Positions 57,725 to 64,000 of a DNA stretch of 64,000 bases are shown piece after piece (position 1 is the first letter of the stretch; each line of letters opens with the position of its first letter). The notes under the pieces were generated by a model. The model did not search any database, had not been told where the DNA came from, and saw only the letters and a program-made list of their open reading frames with translations. Where the stretch lies: positions 8,167,501-8,231,500 of the forward strand of contig NZ_CP086136.1 in the NCBI RefSeq assembly GCF_017565645.3, written 5' to 3'. The position numbers were made by a program, and so were the translations under genes. Origin of the DNA: Bradyrhizobium barranii subsp. barranii. Lineage in GTDB: Bacteria; Pseudomonadota; Alphaproteobacteria; Rhizobiales; Xanthobacteraceae.

Positions 57725-58845
57725 TGAGCGTCGCCGGTCTCGACTTCGACGACATGATCGAAAATGCGCCGTGCGGCTACATCACGCTGCGCGCCGACAC
57801 GCGCATCGAGCACGTGAACCGGACGTTCCTCGCATGGACCGGTCACGACGCGGACGCGATGCTCGGGAAGCGCTTCAGTGATTTCCTCACCTTTCCTGGG
57901 CGTATCTATTTCGAAACCCATATCGCGCCCCTACTCCGGATGCAGGGTTTCTTCAACGAGTTCGCGATCGACATGCTTACGGCCGCGGGCGATCCGCTGC
58001 AGATCATCGCGAACGCCAATGAGCGCCGCGATCCGAACGGGAACGCGCTGGGCATCCGCATCGCGCTGATCAAGGCGACCGACCGGCGCCGGTACGAAAC
58101 GGAGCTTCTGTCGGCCAAGGATCTGGCCGTGACGGCGGAAAAGGCCACGCAGGAGGTGCTGCGGCTGGAAAATGAGACGTCGCGGTTTCGCGAACAATTC
58201 ATCGCCGTTCTCGGTCACGATCTGCGCAATCCGCTCGCCTCGATTAGCGCCGGCGCCCGTATCCTCGATCGGACGGTACAGAGCGAGCAGGAGCACCGGG
58301 TCACCGCGATGCTGCAGTCGACCGTCATCCGGATGAGCGCGATGATCGACAACGTGCTGGACTTCGCGCGTGGCAGGCTGGGCGGTGGCATCACCCTGCG
58401 GCGCGACACCCGAAAGCCACTCCAACCTGAACTCGAGCAGGTCGTAGACGAACTGCGTATGGGATCGCCCGGGAGGGAAATCCTTGCGGACTTCGCGATC
58501 GACCGGCCGGTTGATTGCGACCGGACGCGTGTTGGTCAGCTACTCTCCAACCTTCTAGGCAACGCCTTGACGCATGGCACCTCTAACCAGCCGATCGTCG
58601 TTCACGCCGAAACGCGCGGCGGTTCTTTCGAGCTCTGGGTCGCCAACGCCGGCCAGCCTATACCGGAAGCGGCGATGGAGAAGCTGTTCGAGCCGTTCTT
58701 TCGTGGCGAGGCCCGCGCAAGCAGGCAAGGACTCGGATTGGGGCTATATATCGCTTCTCAGATCGCGAAGGCGCATGACGGCTCTTTGACCGTCTCGTCG
58801 TCGCCGAAGGAGACGCGCTTCACATTCACGATGCCGTCGGAGTAG
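57724..58845 (+). CDS. PAS-domain sensor histidine kinase coupled to RsbQ
   Basis: 373 residues, soluble. PAS domain ~10-125 (IENAPCGYITLRADTRIEHV, then NRTFLAWTGHDADAMLGKRF), a linker coiled coil (~125-155), HisKA with H-box VLGHDLRNPLASI, N-box LLSNLLGNALTHG, and HATPase boxes WVANAGQPIPE, LFEPFFRG and GLGLGLYIASQ. No membrane segment or receiver. No response regulator lies beside it. The operon with an RsbQ-like hydrolase implies that the PAS pocket receives a small molecule processed by that hydrolase. Confidence 0.92.
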   Translation: MSVAGLDFDDMIENAPCGYITLRADTRIEHVNRTFLAWTGHDADAMLGKRFSDFLTFPGRIYFETHIAPLLRMQGFFNEFAIDMLTAAGDPLQIIANANERRDPNGNALGIRIALIKATDRRRYETELLSAKDLAVTAEKATQEVLRLENETSRFREQFIAVLGHDLRNPLASISAGARILDRTVQSEQEHRVTAMLQSTVIRMSAMIDNVLDFARGRLGGGITLRRDTRKPLQPELEQVVDELRMGSPGREILADFAIDRPVDCDRTRVGQLLSNLLGNALTHGTSNQPIVVHAETRGGSFELWVANAGQPIPEAAMEKLFEPFFRGEARASRQGLGLGLYIASQIAKAHDGSLTVSSSPKETRFTFTMPSE

Positions 58846-58859
58846 CTCCGCTTCAAGAT

Positions 58860-60044
58860 TCATCCGGCGTGCGGATGCTCCAGAAAGAATCGCAGCATTT
58901 CCTTCGTGGCATCCGGCCCCTCTGCGTCCGTATAGGATCCGGCGGGGCTCCCTCCGGACCAAGCGTGGCCGGCGCCGTGGATGTTCCAGTGCTCCAAAAT
59001 CTCCCGCTGGCCGTCGACGTGGGTCGTTCGGGTATATCCATGCCCTCCCGGAATTTGCCCGCGATGCACTTTCTTCTGCGTCTTGGTCGCTCCGATAGTC
59101 TGTTCGACGACCTGGGCGCCATTGCCTGGATGCACGGTGGTGTCGCGATCGCCGTGAAAAACAATGGTCGGGATCATCGGGCCAGTCGCCGCAGGACGAG
59201 CGCCTTTGCCCCCTTGCCGCATGGCGGTGAACGCCGAGGGCATATCGGTGGCGGCTCCGCAAGGGAGGCCGGAATGGATCCCGACTGCAGCGTATAGATC
59301 ACTATAGGTGGCTCCCATGATTGCTGCAGCGGCGCCTCCAGCTGAGAGGCCGGCGACGAAGACGCGCTTTGGATCGATTAAGTAGTCACGCATGACTTGG
59401 CGAGTGATGCCCGCGATCAGCGAGGGCTCGCCTTCGTCGCGGCGCTGGTCAGCCGCGCGAAACCAGTTCCAGCACTTGGACGGATTAGCGCCGCCATGCT
59501 GTGCCGGATAAACCACCAGGCAGTTCTGTTCTTCCGCGATGAAGTTCATTCTGGTGCCGGCTGCGAAATCGTCCGGCGACTGCGTGCAGCCATGCAGCAT
59601 GACGACCAGCGGATGCGGTTGACCTCGTTGGTAGCCGCTGGGGACGAACAGCTTGTAGCTTCGGCTTCCGGCCTCGTTGCTGTAGGTGCCGTCGATAAAC
59701 TTCGTTCCTTCCGGCGCGATGTCGGTGATCGAAGCAGGCGCGTGCTTGGCACCCCGCAGACCAAGCCAGGTGCCGCCCTTGGCCCGATCGAACAGCGGCC
59801 GGTGCAAACGTGCCGTGGTAGCCGGAGCTTTGAGGTCGGCCCAGCCGAGGCGGCTAGACTTGAGGTCGATGGTGGGCGGAACGCCGTCTGGAAGGCCGAC
59901 GAGCTGCGGGACGAGCGATGCCGCAGCGGGCGCATGCTCGCCTTTGAGCATGCGCTGCAGCAGCGCCGTGGCTTCGGTCAGTTGCCCCGCTCGCGTCAAC
60001 CGCGTGGCTTCGCGCAGCGTGTCGTGATTCAACATCGTGTTCAC
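58860..60044 (-). CDS. PHB-depolymerase-family esterase
   Basis: 394 residues. An N-terminal ~80-residue region (MLNHDTLREATRLTRAGQLT, then EATALLQRMLKG) precedes the esterase domain: oxyanion HGCTQSPDDFAAGTRMN, nucleophile FVAGLSAGGAAAA, Asp in VFHGDRDTTVHPG, His in GAGHAWSGGSPAGS. This is the depolymerase type 1/feruloyl-esterase-like family; the N-terminal region lacks a signal peptide, so an intracellular storage-polymer substrate is possible. Its ATG overlaps the regulator stop by four bases. Confidence 0.88.
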   Translation of the reverse strand: MNTMLNHDTLREATRLTRAGQLTEATALLQRMLKGEHAPAAASLVPQLVGLPDGVPPTIDLKSSRLGWADLKAPATTARLHRPLFDRAKGGTWLGLRGAKHAPASITDIAPEGTKFIDGTYSNEAGSRSYKLFVPSGYQRGQPHPLVVMLHGCTQSPDDFAAGTRMNFIAEEQNCLVVYPAQHGGANPSKCWNWFRAADQRRDEGEPSLIAGITRQVMRDYLIDPKRVFVAGLSAGGAAAAIMGATYSDLYAAVGIHSGLPCGAATDMPSAFTAMRQGGKGARPAATGPMIPTIVFHGDRDTTVHPGNGAQVVEQTIGATKTQKKVHRGQIPGGHGYTRTTHVDGQREILEHWNIHGAGHAWSGGSPAGSYTDAEGPDATKEMLRFFLEHPHAG

Positions 60045-60472
60045 CTTGTTCTGTCGGCGAGAGCGGCCTTGACCGCGGGGGTGGCATGGAGGGCTCCGAG
60101 CACGGAAACCGAGCCGATAGTTGCGCGGGCGAGTTCGGCCGTAACGTCCTGCGCGATGCTGGCAAGGCCAAGCACATTGATGTGCAGCATCTCGCCGGCT
60201 CGCTGCGCCGCTTCGAGATCCGCGCGCGTGTAATTCCGGAGGCCGAGATCCAAGCCTTTACGGGCGGTAGATTGCTTGACCACGTCGGCGTGACGCTCGA
60301 GCTGATTGCGGATCGCCGTCCGGATGAAATCCGTGCGGTTCGAATAGAACCCGTCCTTCACCATCAGATCGACGTGGCCCAGATCGACGAAGCCGAGATT
60401 GATGGTGATCTTTTCGGTTTCCGGAGGCTTCGGCCTCAGTTCTTGAATATTCGAAGGCATGCTTCTCGCCAT
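60041..60472 (-). CDS. Ribbon-helix-helix (CopG-type) regulator
   Basis: 143 residues: KITINLGFVDLGHVDLMVKD, then GFYSNRTDFIRTAIRNQLER is an RHH fold with the beta-strand/helix-helix pattern of CopG-like proteins. The C-terminal half (MLHINVLGLASIAQDVTAEL) may bind a ligand or another subunit. It is the first gene of the pair with the esterase, four-base overlap (ATGA). It is likely autoregulatory. Confidence 0.82.
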   Translation of the reverse strand: MARSMPSNIQELRPKPPETEKITINLGFVDLGHVDLMVKDGFYSNRTDFIRTAIRNQLERHADVVKQSTARKGLDLGLRNYTRADLEAAQRAGEMLHINVLGLASIAQDVTAELARATIGSVSVLGALHATPAVKAALADRTR

Positions 60473-61022
60473 CCATTTACCATCTGTATGGCTGGTATAT
60501 GGATGGCACGCGGTCCTTACAAGAGGGCACGTGATGGAACTTTGGAGAAAGTGCCGGGCTTTGTCCGCGGCGGCGAAAACCGTCTCGATGACGATCGAGA
60601 CGGTCGAGCAGAACGCAGGGTAAGATGCCTGCGGCCTTAGCTGGATGGTTGCCTTCGTTTACTCCGATCCCGGCATGGGAGGCCGACGAACCTAATTCCG
60701 CTTGAGACCTTTAACGAGCCCTGCCGTAACGTCGAGCGCGGTCCGCTCGACTGACGGCGCGGAGGAATTCAAAACCATCACGATCTTCTGCGGCGGTGGA
60801 CAGCTGCTTTCGCTCGTCGCGGCCATGATCTACCACCTGGATTTCACGGCCTTCTGGCGCGCTTACGCCTTCAGGACGCGGTCGCTAGAGCTCGTTCGCG
60901 TCCTTCGCGACGACGCTCGCGCCGTTCCCGCCTTCGCTTCGCCCGCTCCGCGAGCGGAGGCAGCGGTGGCATGGGTGCATTGACCATCTCGGACGGCGTC
61001 GCTCAGGCGGGGGCCGTAGCTT
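60473..61022. other. Intergenic stretch with gene debris
   Basis: Around 60760-60860 (plus) a frame without start reads EEFKTITIFCGGGQLLSLVA, then AMIYHLDF, which resembles a short rhizobial membrane peptide (FKTIxIFCGxGLLLSLVAA) that has lost its ends. The rest holds nothing convincing. Confidence 0.4.
60579..60604. repeat. Inverted repeat
   Basis: ACCGTCTCGAT-GACG-ATCGAGACGGT, a perfect 11-bp palindrome arm pair with a 4-base loop and no U-tract; possible operator or structural element, no gene ends at it. Confidence 0.45.
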
Positions 61023-62753
61023 CTAGCGCGGCGCCAGATCGAGAAGCCCGCGTAGCTTTGCCGCTGCGTCCATCGCGGCGCACCAGCCGAAGACCATGGC
61101 CGGGCCGATCATGGTGCCGGGCCCCGGATATGTGCCGCGGAAGATCGAGGATGAATCGGTCCCGACGGCGTAGAGACCGAATAGAACCGTGCCGTCGCGA
61201 GACAATACGCGTGCGCAGGAATCCGTGCGTAGACCGGCGCTGCTGGCGAGGTCCGAGGGCCATACGGCGACGGCATAATACGGTCCTGGGCCGATCCGGC
61301 GCAGACAAGGGTTCGGCTTGCTCCGGGCGTCGCCATTGAACCGGTTCAATTCGCTTGAACCGCGCCCGAAATCTTCGTCGACCCCGCTCTCGGCATACCG
61401 ATTGTATCGTTCGACCGTTTCAGCAAGCTGATCTGGATCGATAGGGATTTTCTGTGCCAGTTCTGCGATCGTTTCGGCTTCGATCAAATAATTGGTTTGC
61501 AAGAACTCGGTCAGGTCTTTGGTCCCGGGATGAACCAGTCCGATGCCAAAATCCTTGATGAAGGCCCTGTCGCAGATCAGGAAGGCCGGCGTGGCTGACG
61601 AGGCAGATGCGTTCGAACGCAGCATCGCGGCGACGAAGTCGTGATAGGAGTCCGCTTCGTTCACGAAGCGTCGGCCGGATTTGTTGACGGCGAGCAGTCC
61701 CGGCTTGGCGCGATCGAGCATGATGTGCGGGAAGACCGAGACGTGGCCGTCGGCTTGCGCCATCACCGAGCTCGGCATCCACAGGGCCGGGCTCTCGAGG
61801 TCACGCTCGATGATGGCGTTGACACGCTCGGCGGCTTGGATTCCGTCACCTGTATTGGATGAGGGCGCGAGCGAAAAGCGGCGCGCGGCATGTGGAAACA
61901 GCCGTTCGCGAAGCTCGCGGCTCCAGCCGATGCCGCCAGTTGCCAGCACCACGCCCTTGCGGGCGCGTATGGCGACCTCTCCGGTCGGAGACGTGAGGAC
62001 CGCACCGACGATGTCGTCGCCCTCGCAAATGATCTCGCGAAGCGCCGTCTCACATCGCAGCTCGACGCCGGCGCGGCGGATGCTGTCGAGCAGTCGCGCG
62101 ACCAGCGCATTGCCCATGATCAGGCGCGTTCCTCGCTTGTGGCGCAGCCGATCCAGCGCATGCCGGGCGAGAAGGCCGACGGCGTGTCGAAAGTTGGTCC
62201 AGTTGCGGAAGGGCGCCAGCAGCGCCGGAATGTCCGCCTTCCCGACCATCATGCCGCCGAGGACCATGAATTCGCGACGTGGCGGCCTGACTCGCACGAA
62301 ATCGTCGCCGAGCTCGCGGCCGTCGAACGGCACGGCTCCGAGCGCGCGACCGCCGATCGCAGCGCCACGAAGCTGCTTGTAATCGGGATGGACCGGCGGT
62401 GCCGCGAACTTCACGCTCGTCTTCTGCTCGAGATAATCGAGAACGATCGGGCCGGCCTTCAGGAACATATCCACGCGCTGGTCGGTCGCGTGCTCGCCGA
62501 GCATCGCGGCGAGATAGGTGCGCGCGGCCTCGACCGTATCAGGCGTTCCAGCGCGCCGCCCTTGCCGGTTGCCCGGGATCCAGACGGTGCCGGCGGAGGT
62601 TGCGGTCGTGCCGCCCACCATGTCCGACTTCTCGCTGAGGATAACGCCGAGCCCTTCGAGGGCGCCGACCAGCGCCGCCGTCATGCCCCCCGCACCTGCG
62701 CCAATGACCAGCAGGTCGGTCTCGATGTCCCAGACGCGATCGGCTTGCGGCAT
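61023..62753 (-). CDS. FAD-dependent dehydrogenase, 3-ketosteroid-delta1-dehydrogenase-like
   Basis: 576 residues. N-terminal FAD site LLVIGAGAGGMTAALVGALE, then SEKSDMVGGTTATSAGTVW; the C-terminal FAD-binding part GLYAVGTDSSSIFRGTYPGP, then GTMIGPAMVFGWCAA is characteristic of the ketosteroid dehydrogenase/fumarate reductase flavoprotein family. The YAVAVWPSDLASSAGLRTDS stretch near the substrate site is typical. It could act on steroid, bile-acid or other cyclic ketone substrates. It stands downstream of an isomerase-like gene and a DUF4286-like gene. Confidence 0.9.
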   Translation of the reverse strand: MPQADRVWDIETDLLVIGAGAGGMTAALVGALEGLGVILSEKSDMVGGTTATSAGTVWIPGNRQGRRAGTPDTVEAARTYLAAMLGEHATDQRVDMFLKAGPIVLDYLEQKTSVKFAAPPVHPDYKQLRGAAIGGRALGAVPFDGRELGDDFVRVRPPRREFMVLGGMMVGKADIPALLAPFRNWTNFRHAVGLLARHALDRLRHKRGTRLIMGNALVARLLDSIRRAGVELRCETALREIICEGDDIVGAVLTSPTGEVAIRARKGVVLATGGIGWSRELRERLFPHAARRFSLAPSSNTGDGIQAAERVNAIIERDLESPALWMPSSVMAQADGHVSVFPHIMLDRAKPGLLAVNKSGRRFVNEADSYHDFVAAMLRSNASASSATPAFLICDRAFIKDFGIGLVHPGTKDLTEFLQTNYLIEAETIAELAQKIPIDPDQLAETVERYNRYAESGVDEDFGRGSSELNRFNGDARSKPNPCLRRIGPGPYYAVAVWPSDLASSAGLRTDSCARVLSRDGTVLFGLYAVGTDSSSIFRGTYPGPGTMIGPAMVFGWCAAMDAAAKLRGLLDLAPR

Positions 62754-62762
62754 CCCACCCTC

Positions 62763-63579
62763 TTACGAAGCGGCGCGCGCCCTCTCGACCACGGCCCTGC
62801 CCGCCGCGAGCGCCCGGCGTGCCCGTGTTACGGCATCGACGGTCTTCGCCAGCTGAACGGTCGGGACCTCGATGCTGATGGTCAGGCTGTCGGGCATGGC
62901 TTGTGTCAGTCCGACGAGATCGATGCCGCCCTCGCCTGGAAACATCCGTTCCTCGCGTGCGGCATGAATGAGCTGCTCGGTCGTCGCCGGGCGTTCGGCC
63001 GGACCGTCGCAGAGTTGCCAGTAGTGAAGCTGCTTCGCCGGGATAGCCTTGATATCCGCAAGCGCTTTGCGATCGATCGAAATGCAGCGCATCGACCAGA
63101 ACGCCGGCCGCGGGGTGATCGATATCGGCGACGATCCGCATCGCGGTCTTCAGGTCCGGAACGCTGGTCCAGGGCATGAATTCGAGATCGGATGTCAGGC
63201 CGTGCTGTGCAGCCGCTTCGCAAAACTGCCGGTAGCGGTCCGAGAACCGTGCCAGGTCCGGATCGTAGGCCGCAACGAGAATATGTTTGGCGCCGAGGCG
63301 CGCGCCCGCCTCGAAGAAGGGCGTGAAGGACGCGACGTCCGTCGCCGGCCTGAACGCGACGACTTCGATATCGGCGACGGTCACGCCCGTCGACTGCAAC
63401 CGCTGCAGCGTCTCTCGCATCTGCGGCGCATCGTCCATCAGGCGATAGGCAATTCCGCCTTGCGTCGCGGGCAGCAATCTGAGCCCGACTTTCTCGTAGC
63501 CGCAGCGGGCCGCCAGCTCGATCATCTCGGGCGGCGCGAGATCGAGCACGGTCAGGGCAGCGAGCGAGAAGACGGCCAT
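62763..63579 (-). pseudogene. Xylose-isomerase-like TIM-barrel protein, one frameshift
   Basis: ATG 63579 starts MAVFSLAALTVLDLAPPEMI and continues to GVLVDALHFDRS in one frame. A single additional C at about 63078 moves the rest (KALADIKAIPAKQLHYWQLC, then DGPAERPATTEQLIHAAREE and ERMFPGEGGIDLVGLTQAMP) to the next frame. Metal-site residues of the family (Glu, Asp, His, Glu) are present across both halves. A one-base change restores a full-length sugar-phosphate isomerase/epimerase; sequencing error is a serious alternative. Confidence 0.75.
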
Positions 63580-64000
63580 CAGCCGAAGTCCGCGATGCGG
63601 GCGTCGAGCGCGAACATGCCTTGGTAGACTTCCGGCTCGCTCGCCCGGCCCAGGATGTCGGGCGCAATCGCGCGCGCCTGCTGCAAGGCGGCCTGCAACG
63701 CGGCGACGTCGAGCGCCTCGATCAGCAATAGGCCTGCGAAAAAGCCCTCGTCCTTTCGCATGCCCTTTTCGGCCGTCGGCACCGATGTGCGCGCCTCGTC
63801 GGTCGCGCCGATCTGAATGGCGGCAATTCCGTCGCATGCAACGAGCGCCTCAGCCAGTTTTCGGGCGTCCGCGGGCAAAGCCTCGATCCGCAGCGCCATG
63901 ATCGTGGCCCCCTCGCCTCGCCCCGCGCGCGCGACCATGATGCCCCCGCCCCGCATGAAATTGCTGAGCTTTGGCATGATGCGCTGCGACCAGGGCGTCG
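63579..64000 (-). CDS. DUF4286-like protein (5' end outside the window)
   Basis: An open frame runs from the window end to a TGA that overlaps the next ATG (TGATG). It contains an internal ATG at 63977 (MPKLSNFMRGGGIMVARAGR). The tail, DGIAAIQIGATDEARTSVPT, then EGFFAGLLLIEALDVAALQA, reads as an alpha/beta ferredoxin-like domain of the DUF4286 type. Gene continuation upstream is likely because coding character persists to base 64000. It is probably co-transcribed with the isomerase and the flavoprotein. Confidence 0.62.
   Translation of the reverse strand, partial: TPWSQRIMPKLSNFMRGGGIMVARAGRGEGATIMALRIEALPADARKLAEALVACDGIAAIQIGATDEARTSVPTAEKGMRKDEGFFAGLLLIEALDVAALQAALQQARAIAPDILGRASEPEVYQGMFALDARIADFG

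Noticed and set aside
60702..60983. 93-codon plus-strand frame between the RHH and flavoprotein genes
   Set aside because: No start signal; only a ~25-residue part looks coding, so it is listed as debris.
61890..63179. 429-codon plus-strand open frame
   Set aside because: Antisense to the flavoprotein and isomerase genes, Arg/Asp/Gly-rich, no motifs.

Overview
The window looks like an accessory, stress-related stretch of a Bradyrhizobium-type alphaproteobacterial chromosome (Nitrobacteraceae). The reasons are high GC, many short conserved proteins of rhizobial type (small exported proteins, DUF6894, DUF3618, phasin, PRC-barrel), Ku with a lysine-rich tail, and a recurrent GGAAC-N16/17-(C/T/A)GTT promoter, the consensus of the alphaproteobacterial general stress sigma factor EcfG. 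No rRNA, tRNA, CRISPR array or intact transposase was recognised. The genus assignment is an inference from gene content.

Layout. 1-5.2 kb: end of a TolA-like gene, a small membrane protein, ku, a broken hybrid kinase, three small exported proteins (two with perfect EcfG-type promoters), and a three-gene glycosyltransferase operon. 5.8-10.4 kb: a receiver-HTH regulator fused to a long 32-residue-repeat tail, a MntA/HepT toxin-antitoxin pair, a decayed FitAB-type pair, a phosphoesterase, and a remnant of a second ku. 10.4-17.5 kb: small proteins, a PPC-domain protein with a PfpI/DJ-1 protein, csbD, and several very short membrane proteins. 17.6-24.6 kb: a gene graveyard with truncated or chimeric remnants of alkB, an isochorismatase, dctA, a feruloyl-CoA synthetase-like ligase, an ABC binding protein and a Crp regulator, among a few intact stress genes including phasin. 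24.8-32.9 kb: class-2 uvrA, an aldo/keto reductase plus ThDP-enzyme operon, a secreted protein, a GSP17M-like protein, yidB and glsB. 33.3-41.7 kb: an L,D-transpeptidase, the second glycosyltransferase operon, more paralogous small genes and an intact Crp/Fnr regulator. 41.8-54.9 kb: a four-gene DUF3618/holin-like envelope operon, a second yidB-glsB pair, a recombinase remnant, an SDR, a formaldehyde-dehydrogenase-like enzyme followed by an orphan PLP-fold protein, a DUF892 ferritin-like protein, a transglutaminase and a PAP2 phosphatase. 55-64 kb: small proteins, an RsbQ-like hydrolase coupled to a PAS histidine kinase, a PHB-depolymerase-family esterase with its RHH regulator, and a catabolic cluster with a ketosteroid-dehydrogenase-like flavoprotein.

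How the parts fit. Fifteen EcfG-type promoter candidates precede genes for envelope, desiccation, redox and storage functions, so much of the window is probably one stationary-phase/general-stress regulon block. The other theme is duplication followed by decay: the glycosyltransferase operon, the yidB-glsB pair, a 14.6/38.0 kb gene pair, a Crp gene, ku and two small-protein families each occur at least twice, often with one copy broken. Many breaks are single-base frameshifts, so sequencing error must be excluded before each one is accepted as real decay.
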